From Argopecten irradians (lineage: Eukaryota; Mollusca; Bivalvia; Pectinida; Pectinidae), in the NCBI RefSeq assembly GCF_041381155.1, contig NC_091145.1, forward strand, positions 39,509,882 through 39,573,881: a stretch of DNA of 64,000 bases, in the 5' to 3' direction. Positions within the stretch are counted from its first letter, which is position 1. Each line of letters begins with the position of its first letter. A program made the translations under genes and the position numbers. The notes under the pieces are model-generated. The model ran no database searches. It was given only the letters and a program-made list of their open reading frames with translations, and was not told the DNA's origin. Positions 37,499 to 49,432 of this stretch are shown here, piece by piece.

Positions 37499-37889
37499 AC
37501 AATAAACAATAAACGGAGCGTGTGGATCGCTAAGGGATTTTTATAAGTGAGTTTATATTGAGGATCTGCACTTCAAGGGTTGCATTCGTTGAATGGATGG
37601 CGATTTTATTCGGTCTGTCCTCATTAGGGAATCGTGACCTGAGGATGTAGCGCGTACTTTCCGACTAACGATTTTTACACGAATCCTCGTAATTCAACTT
37701 TCGATTTGAAATAAAATTCGCCCATAATCCCATCATATCATATACAATAGTGATTAGTAAGGAATTGTCTTCAATGTAAGCTAAAACATATTCAGATCGG
37801 ATGATTTTTGTGGTGTTCAGATCATTTTACAATTAATCACCCCCTTTTCTGGAAATGGGATACAGGGCTAAGTAAACCACCTTTCAGTA

Positions 37890-37896
<7 letters not shown>

Positions 37897-37921
<25 letters not shown>

Positions 37922-38217
37922 GCGTCGTAAACCTGGGATCCAAGCGTGTCACATGCCCAATATCAGGTCTCTAGGCCTCCTAGTTATTCTCAAGTAGTCG
38001 TTTAAAGAATTTAACTTATTTGACCCTGTGACCTTGAATGAAGGTCAAGGTCATTTATTTGAACAAACTTGGTAGCCCTTCATCCAAGCATGCTGCAGGC
38101 CAAATATCAGTACCCTGGATCTTCTGGTTCTTGAGAAGAAGTCGTTTGAATGAAAAGTTTACGCACGGCACACGGCTCACGGCGGAGGGCGCACGACCTT
38201 CGGGTCAGATGACCTAA
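37897..38217 (-). repeat. Dispersed retro-like repeat with poly(A)
   Basis: On the minus strand it starts TTTAGGTCATCTGACCCGAA, includes AAGTCGTTTGAA-complement and a GACCTTGACCTTCATTCAAG block, and ends in about 24 A residues (37897-37920 as T). Related to 56905-57180. The terminal poly(A) suggests SINE-like retroposition. Confidence 0.65.
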
Positions 38218-38701
38218 AACTCTATTTAAGCTCATTCCTATTATATATTAGTTTCAAATTATTGAGGATGTTTTCCTATGAAATCCTTGCGCCGTTATTT
38301 CAGTCAATCAGAGACGCGTTACGAACGCTATGAAATGATAACATAATTGTTCAACCAATAGAAATGCTTGTAACAAGCAAGGTTTCCACTGAGTGGTGAC
38401 CCGCACAGACACGCTTAGTGTATACAATGTAAATGTTGTAAAAAAACCTTTAACAATATTTGTTTTCAAGTGAGGAAAGTACGGATTTATGATTGAAAGT
38501 AATATAGATAGTACATACGGGTAAATAACGTGGGTTTTAGCTGGCTAGAAGAAAGAAGTAAAATCAAACATACAAAATTATAACCTAAACCAAAATGATT
38601 TATTTCCTATATACAATATTACGGTAGCAAAGCCCTAAAACCGACAATTACTATACAAAATATCATAAATCATTGAATCATCTGCTATTGTATGAAAACA
38701 G
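38218..38701. other. Region upstream of the PTGR1-like fragment
   Basis: AT-rich. No exons for the missing N-terminal half of the PTGR1-like copy at 38702 were found here. Confidence 0.4.
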
Positions 38702-40337
<1,636 letters not shown>

Positions 40338-41542
40338 CATGAAGATATGTTGAGAACGGAAATTTGTTATGGAAAAAGACTATATCCTGAGATTTGGGTT
40401 TGAAAAATGATAATTTTACTGTATATACTGATTGGTTAATTGTTATATAGCATGGCAAAAATAGTCTTAATATTATTAGATACTGTATTGGTAAATAAAC
40501 TTACCTTAAAATAAACTTCAAATGTGTGGAGTTATAATTATGTTTCAATTGAATGTCATGAAAAGATAATATTTTGAAACTTAATATAACATTTCATGAA
40601 TTGCATGTGAGCGCTTCAGGAAAAATACCAAATAATACAAACTACGCTGTAATTCATAACACATGTATTAATGGTGCTTATCATAGCAAAACATATAAAC
40701 TGTTTCGACACTTTAATTGCACTGTTTGTGGATTACCTCCCCTTGTTAATGTAAATTAAAGGTTTCGATAATGTCGAGTGCAATCAAATTCTAATTTGAC
40801 GACTTACTTACAGAACTCTTGCAAACCTTATTCATGTATACGTATAAAGCTTGAAATCGCATTTATACTGCAGAAAAAACCCATGAATAAACATTGTACA
40901 TCCTTGTACAGGGTAATTAAATAAACCTTGGTTATACTAACCTTGTACAGGGTAATTAAATAAACCTTGGTTATACTATACAAGGAAAATGTTGACTATG
41001 TCATACACAATATTGTATTCTCTCATACCTACACGTGTAATACTGGCTGTTCTAGGGCTACACACTCATGTGGCCTGAAGCTGTATTGCATAGCTACGTC
41101 AAGACCATTCCTATTTTTGGGGTACAATTTTTTTCGTTTTTTTCGGAAACTATGATGGATTTATTTAAGCAATTTTAATGTATGGAGAATTGACCTGCAG
41201 TCGCGTTTGTTTCGAATTTATTTCAAAATGGCTGGAAAACATCGTAGTAAAATTATAATAAAACGTCGAGGTATGAGAGAAAAAAATACTTGGTATCACA
41301 AAATCCTGTAAAAAGAGAGTAAAAAGAGTCTTATATTAGTTTCATACATGTATCTCAACTAAAACGAAATGACGCTTACAAATGTATATTTAGTGCCAAG
41401 AGTATATCCAGCAGATGTTTAATACACACTTTCCCATGGTGTCAGCCATTCCTAATCATATATTTACATTTTCTGAATGAAGTTCTAAAATGTTCATCTA
41501 TTCCAATAACTGCGCACATACTGTACTGTTATACACATTGTA
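40338..41542. other. Space between the two convergent PTGR1-like copies
   Basis: Contains a tandem pair of about 36 bp (CCTTGTACAGGGTAATTAAA and following, 40902-40978). No gene is seen; the 3' untranslated regions of both copies would fall here. Confidence 0.45.
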
Positions 41543-41659
41543 TCAGTCCCTGATTTTTACAATTATTTTACCTAAATTCCCTCCTTGAAATAATTTTAGA
41601 AATGCCTCCGGTACCTTGTCGAATCCTTCGTATATCAATTCCTTACCTCGGAGCTTTCC
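41543..41659 (-). CDS. PTGR1: PTGR1-like last exon
   Basis: Acceptor TGTTTCAG; reads GKLRGKELIYEGFDKVPEAF, LKLFQGGNLGKIIVKIRD, stop TGA (41543-41545). It begins in phase 0, matching the end of the 44607-44725 exon and completing VLE-GKL as in the family. Confidence 0.88.
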   Translation of the reverse strand, partial: GKLRGKELIYEGFDKVPEAFLKLFQGGNLGKIIVKIRD

Positions 41660-44600
41660 CTGAAACAAAGATCATACTTATGTTCAAAGTACGCTCAGCT
41701 TTGTTTGATATGTTTACAAAGTAAAGAATGGGCGTTGGAAAAAAACAAACATTTCGTAAATGAATATGATCGTGGACAGAAAGGGTCTTAAATCAGTGTT
41801 CATTTCATATGCGATTTTTTAAAACGAGTCTTAGGGGTTTTTTTTCGGGTCTTGTTTTTGACATAACTTTCCTGCTAGGCAAAGTCAATGGAAATCGCTT
41901 CAATTATATTACACTCGTGCCATAAAAATACAGGGCTGAAATTACTGGATATCAGACGGATTATGTTATAAAATATCCTCCTAACCTCTAGAACTAGATT
42001 ATACTGGGTCCGGTACGCCTCGTGCCAGCTGCTGAACCAGTTAATCTTCCTTACCTCTAGAACTAGATCATACAGAGCCAGGTACGCCTCGTGCCAGCTG
42101 CTGAACCAGTTAATCTTCCTTACCTTTAGAACTAGATCATACAGAGCCCGGTACGCCTCGTGTCAGCTGCTGAACCAATTAATCTTCCTTACCTATACAA
42201 CTAGATCATACAGAGCCAGGTACGCCTCGTGCCAGCTGCTGAACCAGTTAATCTTCCTTTCCTTTAGAACTAGATCATACAGGGTCCGGTACGCCTCTTG
42301 CCAGCTGCTGAACCAGTTAATCTTCCTTACCTTTAGAACTAGATCATACAGGGTCCGGTACGCCTCTTGCCAGCTGCTGAACCAGTTAATCTTCCTTTCC
42401 TTTAGAACTAGATCATACAGGGTCCGGTACGCCTCGTGCCAGCTGCTGAACCAGTTAATCTTCCTTACCTTTAGAACAAGATCATACAGAGACCGGTACG
42501 CCTCGTGCCACCTGCTGAACCAGTTAATCCTCCTTATCTCTTGAACTAGATCATACAGAGCCCGGTACGCCTCGTGCCAGCTGCTGAACCAGTTAATCCT
42601 CCTTACCTCTAGAACTAGATCATACAGAGCCCGGTACGCCTCGTGCCAGCTGCTGAACCAGTTAATCCTCCTTACCTCTAGAACTAATTCATACAGAGCC
42701 CGGTACGCCTCGTGCCAGCTGCTTAACCAGTTAATCCTCCTTACCTCTAGAACGAGATCATACAGGGCCCGGTACGCCTCGTGCCAGCTGCTGAACCAGT
42801 TAATCCTCCTTACCTCTAGAACTAGATCAAACAGGGCCCGGTACGCCTCGTGCCAGCTGCTGAACCAGTTAATCCTCCTTACCTCTAGAAAGAGATCATA
42901 CAAGGCCCGGTACGCCTCGTGCCAGCTGCTGAACCAGTTAATCCTCCTTACCTCTAGAACGAGATCATACAGGTCCCGGTACGCCTCGTGCCAGCTGCTG
43001 AACCAGTTAATCCTCCTTACCTCTAGAACGAGATCATACAGGGCCCGGTACGCCTCGTGCCAGCTGCTGAACCAGTTAATCCTCTTTACCTCTAGAACGA
43101 GATCATACAAGGCCCGGTACGCCTCGTGTCAGCTGCTGAACCAGTTAATCCTCCTTACCTCTAGAACTATATAATACAGGGCCCGGTACGCCTCGCGTCA
43201 GCTGCTGAACCAGTTAATCCTCCTTACCTCTAGAACGAGATCATACAAGGCCCGGTACGCCTCGTGTCAGCTGCTGAACCAGTTAATCCTCCTTACCTCT
43301 AGAACGAGATCATACAGGGCCCGGTACGCCTCGTGCCAGCTGCTGAACCAGTTAATCCTCCTTACCTCTAGAACTAGATCATACAGAGCCCGGTACGCCT
43401 CGTGCCAGCTGTTGAACAGTTAATCCTCCTTACCTCTAGAACTAGATCATACAGGGCCCGGTACGCCTCGTGCTATCTGCTGAACCATTTAATCCTCCTT
43501 ACCTCTAGAACTAGATCATACAGGGTCCGGTACGCCTCGTGCCAGCTGCTGAACCATTTAATCCTCCTTACCTCTAGAACTAGATCATACAGGGCCCGGT
43601 ACGCCTCGTGCCAGCTGCTGAACCAGTTAATCCTCCTTACCTCTAGAACTAGATCATACAGGGCCCGGTACGCCTCGTGCTATCTGCTGAACCATTTAAT
43701 CCTCCTTACCTCTAGAACTGGATCATACAGGGTCCGGTATGCCTCGTGATAGCTGCTGAACCATTTAATCCTCCTAACCTCTAGAACTATATCATACAGG
43801 GTCCGGTACGCCTCGTGCCAGCTGCTGAACCAGTTAATCCTCCTTACCTCTAGAACTAGATCATACAGAGCCCGGTACGCCTCGTGCCAGCTGCTTAACC
43901 AGTTAATCCTCCTAACCTCTAGAACTAGATCATACAGAGCCCGTTACGCCTCGTGCCAGCTGCTGAACCAGTTAATCCTCCTTACCTCTAGAACTAGATC
44001 ATACAGGGCCCGGTACGCCTCGTGCCAGCTGCTGAACCCGTTAATCCTCCTTACCTCTAGAACTAGATCATACAGGGCCCGGTACGTCTCGTGTCAGCTG
44101 CTGAACCAGTTAATCCTCCTTACCTCTAGAACTAGATCATACAGGGCCCGGTACGCCTCGTGCCAGCTGCTGAACCAGTTAATCCTCCTTACCTCTAGAA
44201 CTAGATCATACAGAGCCCGGTACGCCTCGTGCCAGCTGCTTAACCAGTTAATCCTCCTAACCTCTAGAACTAGATCATACAGAGCCCGGTACGCCTCGTG
44301 CCAGCTGCTGAACCAGTTAATCCTCCTTACCTCTAGAACTAGATCATACAGGGCCCGGTACGCCTCGTGCCAGCTGCTGAACCCGTTAATCCTCCTTACC
44401 TCTAGAACTAGATCATACAGGGCCCGGTACGCCTCGTGTCAGCTGCTGAACCAGTTAATCCTCCTTACCTCTAGAACTAGATCATACAGGGCCCGGTACG
44501 CCTCGTGCCAGCTGCTGAACCAGTTAATCCTCCTTACCTCTAGAACTAGATCATACAGGGCCCGGTACGCCTCGTGCCAGCTGCTGAACCAGTTAATCCG

Positions 44601-47600
44601 CCTTACCTCTAGAACTAGATCATACAGAGCCCGGTACGCCTCGTGCCAGCTGCTAAACCAGTTAAGTACATTGAAGCCCTGGACGGTTAGCTGTTTGGCT
44701 ACTATAGCTCGGTATATAGACAAACCTGTATTGGAAAAACATAATAAAACAAGTTTATAAGTATATATTACAGGACCTATAATGTGGAAAATGTCAGGGA
44801 TCATTTTGTGAAGGAAATATATATATCGTCGCTTCACAGGAAAGAAGGTATACCGACATTGGGAAATGATGTCTGAATTATCCCTCTACATGAATGACCT
44901 TAATCATCACTATACATGTGTTAAAGGCCTTGAGATAGAAGGTTTATATGTCACTAGACAAGGATATTTCTGGCTCTTATGATCATGAGAATATCAGTGT
45001 GACTGTATTCGGATAGGACTGTACTGACTTCAGGAGTAATGGTCAGTATCACCACTATACACAGATCCACTTACACTGAGAAAAGTCGATGTGTCGTACA
45101 GGGGTACATAGCTTCAAGTACGACATTGGGGAAGATGGTATGTATCATTACTATTATTCTGATCTATCAGCGTTACTTCCCTTCCTTTAACACCGTCACT
45201 GCACTGACGGAGCAGTCAAACGAAGGGAAGTAACTCTTATATGTTAGAATGGATCACTGACGAATAGCGTTGTTGACAGTGAGAGCAATCATTACTTATA
45301 TCTTAATCATTTTTTTCAAACTAGCATAGCAATTTGTGTAAAAGCAGACTACTAACCTTGAGAAGGCCGATGTATATCATCGCTATATAATGATATAGCG
45401 CCACACAAAGCAGCGCGTCCACCAACCGCCATGTGACAAATCACAGCACCTGCCGAATCACCACCGACCTGCAAATATAAAAGCATCAGAAAATATCCTA
45501 CTTTAGCAGACTTAGACCAACCCTATAAGTAGCTCTCTAGTTTCACAGACAGGGTATAACTAAAAATAATAAATATATTAAAAGAAAAATGCTGAAATAG
45601 ATGATTTTTTTATTAAAGACACATTACTTTTCCGAAGCAAACTGTAAAGGTTTCTTAAAAACATTGATAACATAAGAAAATACATATCGATGTCCTAAGA
45701 TGAGGTAATAATATCAAACACATGCAAGATTCCCTGCATAATATATGATTACTGGCGCTGGTGCAGTGATAGTCAACTACCGGACGGTTTTAGGACGACG
45801 GCGGCAAACATAAGACGACCCGCGTTATGAAAATTTACGTTTCCTTTATTTTAGTTAAATTTTTCAGACGATGATGATGAATGTAGTAATAGTAGTAAGT
45901 TAATAACTTTTGCGACTCTACAAAATTATCGATCTTTTACATTTCCGTTTCAAAAATTAAAAACCGTTTCGGAAAGGTATAATAGTGGGCCTTTAATGTG
46001 TGATACGCATACATCATAATTATTCTTTTTACACGTATTGAAGTAATATCGACTGAATTATAAACCTTTTCTGATTGTTAAAGTATAATAATGGTGATGG
46101 TAGTTATGTAACATTATATTTTTTGAACATGGAACTTACATTGTCGAAGAAACAATTGACACCATTTGGAGCCGTTTCTTGCAACTTTGCAGTGACATCA
46201 TCTGTTTTATAGTTGATAGCAGCATCTAACCCCAGATCATGTGTGATCCAGTGACATTTCTCGTCACTCCCACAGATTCCAATCACCTTACAACCCTGTC
46301 ATACAATAATGTTTATACTTCAGGCCAGGTGAGCTAATAATAGTTCATTGTGGTATACCCTAACGATAATAACAGTTTATTGTGGTATACCCTAACGATA
46401 ATAACAGTTTATTGTGGTATATTCTAATGATGATAACAGTTTATTGTGGTATACCTTAATGATGATAACAGTTTATTGTGGTATACCCTAACGATAATAA
46501 CAGTTTATTGTGGTATATTCTAATGATGATAACAGTTTATTGTGGTATACCTTAATGATAATAACAGTTTATTGTGGTATATTCTAATGATGATAACAGT
46601 TTATTGTGGTATACCTTAATGATGATAACAGTTTATTGTGGTATACCCTAACGATAATAACAGTTTATTGTGGTATATTCTAATGATAATAACAGTTTAT
46701 TGTGGTATACCTTAATGATAATAACAGTTTATTGTGGTATATTCTAATGATAATAACAGTTTATTGTTGTATACCTTAATGATAATAACAGTTTATTGTG
46801 GTATATTCTAATGATAATAACAGTTTATTGTGGTATATTCTAATGATAATAACAGTTTATTGTAGTATATTCTAATGATAATAACAGTTTATTGTGGTAT
46901 ATTCTAATAATAATAACAGTTTATTGTTGTATACCTTAATGATGATAACAGTTTATTGTGGTATACCCTAACGATAATAACAGTTTATTGTGGTATACCT
47001 TAATGATAATAACAGTTTATTGTGGTATATTCTAATGATAATAACAGTTTATTGTGGTATATTCTAATGATAATAACAGTTTATTGTGGTATATTCTAAT
47101 GATAATAACAGTTTATTGTGGTATACCCTAACGATAATAACAGTTTATTGTGGTATACCTTAATGATGATAACAGTTTATTGTGGTATACCCTAACGATA
47201 ATAACAGTTTATTGTGGTATACCTTAATGATAATAACAGTTTATTGTGGTATATTCTAATGATAATAACAGTTTATTGTAGTATATTCTAATGATAATAA
47301 CAGTTTATTGTGGTATATTCTAATATAAACAAGATGATGTAACAGTTTATTGTGGTATACCCTAACGATAATAACAGTTTATTGTGGTATATTCTAATGA
47401 TAATAACAGTTTATTGTGGTATATTCTAATGATAATAACAGTTTATTGTGGTATATTCTAATGATGATAACAGTTTATTGTGGTATATTCTAATGATAAT
47501 AACAGTTTATTGTGGTATATTCTAATGATAATAACAGTTTATTGTGGTATATTCTAATAATAATAACAGTTTATTGTGGTATACCCTAACGATAATAACA

Positions 47601-48942
47601 GTTTATTGTGGTATATTCTAATGATAATAACAGTTTATTGTGGTATATTCTAATGATAATAACAGTTTATTGTAGTATATTCTAATGATAATAACAGTTT
47701 ATTGTGGTATATTCTAATAATAATAACAGTTTATTGTGGTATACCTAAATGATGATAACAGTTTATTGTGGTATATTCTAATGATAATAACAGTTTATTG
47801 TGGTATACCCTAATGATGATAACAGTTTATTGTGGTATACCCTAACGATAATAACAGTTTATTGTGGTATATTCTAATAATAATAAAAGTTTATTGTAGT
47901 ATATTCTAATGATAATAACAGTTTATTGTGGTATACCCTAACGATAATAACAGTTTATTGTAGTATATTCTAATGATAATAACAGTTTATTGTGGTATAT
48001 TCTAATGATAATAACAGTTTATTGTAGTATATTCTAATGATAATAACAGTTTATTGTGGTATAACCTAATGATTACATCATGATATAAACTATTGAAGTT
48101 CGTTACAAATACTATAGATAAATACAGACCATACACTCGTATAAAAACTCCTAAATTTGGCATTCTAAATTAATTCTTAACATAATGATTTTACGCTTCA
48201 TTTCAGTTGCAAAAGCGTTAAAATGAGATGATCGGCTCTATTTGTACATTTACAGTAGAATGGAAAAAATAAATCAATGATTTTAAAACAAATAATTGAA
48301 TTTCATGATAAATACTACAGACCGTTGCTTTGGCTATTTGAGCGGCCACACTACCCACTGCACCACCAGCTGACGTCACCACCACAACGTCTCCCGCCCG
48401 TGGCTTACATATATGGGTCATGCCATAGTACGCCGTCAGACTGTAGAATAGGACATCTACACTCAACACAAATATAATCAACTGAAATATTGTTTTCTGT
48501 TAAATCGAAATAAAACATAAGGCATACAACAGTCTTTTATCATATTATGTTATTTAAAAAAAAGAAACCAAATACATATATTTCTTACATATTTTACACA
48601 ACTGCAACCTTTGCAAAGATTTCACGTCTCCTTATTTTTTAAAATAAATAATTTTGCTTAGTCTCATATAGGATTGTATTCGGATTTCATTTATTCGTTT
48701 CGTGAAGGAAATTCACGAGTAAAATGTCAATTTATGGATTTTTGTTTTCTGTCAGCGATGCAACATCTTTGCCATACCCTGTAAGCCCGAGCATTCCAAG
48801 AGCATTAGAAACCGGAACGTCTCCCATGATTGGCAGTTGCCGAAGTGACTTCATATCAGATACACGGGTAAGTGTCCGCCATCCAACGTTCGCCAACACC
48901 AAGGAATCAACAGGGAATCGAGGATTTTTACTTTGAAGGACT
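41543..48942 (-). CDS. PTGR1: Prostaglandin reductase 1-like gene, N-terminal exons missing, exon-derived array inside
   Basis: Six exons (48778-48942, 48323-48440, 46140-46295, 45357-45468, 44607-44725, 41543-41659) join with all phases correct to a stop. Together they make about 262 codons; the human protein is about 329, so roughly 70 N-terminal residues are not found. Family: NADPH-dependent MDR reductases of alkenals and 15-oxo-prostaglandins, cytosolic. Visible marks are SKNPRFP...NVGWRT, then ALGMLGLTG/LTAYYGMTHI, the cofactor loop TSAGGAVGSVAAQIAK, GCKVIGICGSDEK, ALCGAISLYSDD, AKQLTVQGFNV, and the C-terminal EGFDKVPEAFLKLF..GNLGKIIVKI. Introns host a 32 bp minisatellite and, directly after the 44607-44725 exon, a 69 bp array copied from that exon's end. 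The 5' end abuts a divergent gene at 49380 with only about 440 bp between, so the first exons were lost or never duplicated. Confidence 0.88.
41981..44675 (-). repeat. 69 bp minisatellite made from a PTGR1 exon end plus its splice donor, about 39 copies
   Basis: On the minus strand each unit reads AACTGGTTCAGCAGCTGGCA, CGAGGCGTACCGGGCTCTGT, ATGATCTAGTTCTAGAG, then the intron start GTAAGGAGGATT. The unit is divisible by 3 and translates as NWFSSWHEAYRALYDLVLEVRRI. A 305-codon frame (42193-43110) spans 13 units. Some units carry CAGCTGACACG, giving a stop, and some have altered donors (GTTAGG, GAAAGG, GATAAG). Homogeneity varies: units left of about 42540 carry linkers AAGATTAAC, and those to the right AGGATTAAC. 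Confidence 0.95.
44607..44725 (-). CDS. PTGR1: PTGR1-like penultimate exon, source of the 69 bp array
   Basis: The 119 nt exon, acceptor CAATACAG, first donor CTAGAG/GTAAGG, encodes LSIYRAIVAKQLTVQGFNVL, NWFSSWHEAYRALYDLVLE. Family comparison (human ...FVVYRW...LLKWVLEGKI) shows this exon should end at VLE. Its last ~57 nt and the first ~12 intron bases recur about 39 times downstream. Reading on without splicing adds about three more in-frame 23-residue repeats before a stop near 44439. Confidence 0.85.
45357..45468 (-). CDS. PTGR1: PTGR1-like exon VGG...CGAIS
   Basis: The 112 nt exon, acceptor ATTTGCAG, donor CAAG/GTTAGT, encodes VGGDSAGAVICHMAVGGRAA, LCGAISLYSDDIHRPSQ. The CGAIS.Y.D motif is standard for this family. 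It leaves in phase 1. Confidence 0.85.
46140..46295 (-). CDS. PTGR1: PTGR1-like exon GCKVIG...FFDN
   Basis: Exactly 52 codons, acceptor TGACAG, donor GACAAT/GTAAGT. Reads GCKVIGICGSDEKCHWITHD, then NYKTDD and NGVNCFFDN. The homologous exon of the other copy (38702-38854) is one codon shorter. Confidence 0.88.
46318..46345. repeat. Tail fragment of the GGCCAGGTGAGCTAA repeat
   Basis: TTCAGGCCAGGTGAGCTAAT abuts the 32 bp minisatellite, whose units are rich in TAATAA. It is the same tail as at 5738-5763. Confidence 0.6.
46346..48068. repeat. 32 bp minisatellite, about 54 copies
   Basis: The unit is GATAATAACAGTTTATTGTG followed by GTATATTCTAAT. Variants are GTATACCCTAAC and GTATACCTTAAT, plus GATGAT for GATAAT. 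It fills the intron between the PTGR1 exons at 46140-46295 and 48323-48440. One interruption lies near 47325-47340. Confidence 0.95.
48323..48440 (-). CDS. PTGR1: PTGR1-like cofactor-binding exon
   Basis: The 118 nt exon, acceptor TTCTACAG, donor ACG/GTCTGT, encodes LTAYYGMTHICKPRAGDVVV and the glycine-rich NADPH loop SAGGAVGSVAAQIAKAT. Using this acceptor rather than the AG 16 bases upstream gives perfect family alignment and phase. Confidence 0.85.
48778..48942 (-). CDS. PTGR1: PTGR1-like exon with GWRT region
   Basis: Encodes VLQSKNPRFPVDSLVLANVG, WRTLTRVSDMKSLRQLPIM and ALGMLGLTG. The donor is ACAGG/GTATGG. The start is set by the acceptor TTTCACAAG; alternative AG two bases away is possible. 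It lies upstream in the MDR fold, around the substrate-side loop. Confidence 0.8.
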
Positions 48943-49379
48943 CTTGTGAAATAAATTGTAATTTAAAAAAAATATTTCCGACAAATCTGAAAATTTGGCT
49001 TCATGCAAATAAAAATGGTGCGGTGATTGTGAAAACTGTTATCTCTTTGTATATTAACATGATGGTGATCTTAGTTTATCAAAACCAAACCATATATTTA
49101 GCTCGGACCTAACTTAAGGGACATTTCAGTCTAAGAGTACATTAAAATTAGCTCATGTATCTGTCAAAATGACTAAGTCTGGTGCCAAAGCCAGAGTATC
49201 TTGGGCTATTTGAGGAGGGGGTGGAACTTATTCTAGGAACTTGCTATTTATCAGTGGTCGTTTGGGAGAAAATGTGCATAACCATATATGTATATTCTAG
49301 TCAGAGATAATTTTGCGTCGCGAAATCTGATTGGCCGACCAATCAGAAGGTGTTTCTGAGGCTGGGAGAGAAGTCCAAG
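48943..49379. promoter_or_regulatory. Short divergent intergenic region with paired CCAAT boxes
   Basis: Between the PTGR1-like exon (minus) and the ATG at 49380 (plus). CTGATTGGCCGACCAATCAG at about 49328-49347 is a near-palindrome holding two opposed CCAAT boxes, 33 bp before the ATG. That is a plausible core promoter position for the plus-strand gene; no TATA box was seen. Confidence 0.4.
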
Positions 49380-49432
49380 ATGGCGACTATCGAAGCGGTG
49401 ACCCATGGAGTATCTGCGACTGAAGACAAATG
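49380..49432 (+). CDS. First coding exon, MATIEAV
   Basis: ATG in a good context (CCAAGATGG), encoding MATIEAVTHGVSATEDK, donor TG/GTAAAT in phase 2. The next exon restores W and continues open, which supports the pairing across a 3.2 kb intron. Confidence 0.6.

Noticed and set aside
42193-43110. 305-codon minus-strand open frame as a separate gene
   Set aside because: It is the 69 bp array; coding meaning, if any, belongs to the PTGR1-like exon from which it was copied.
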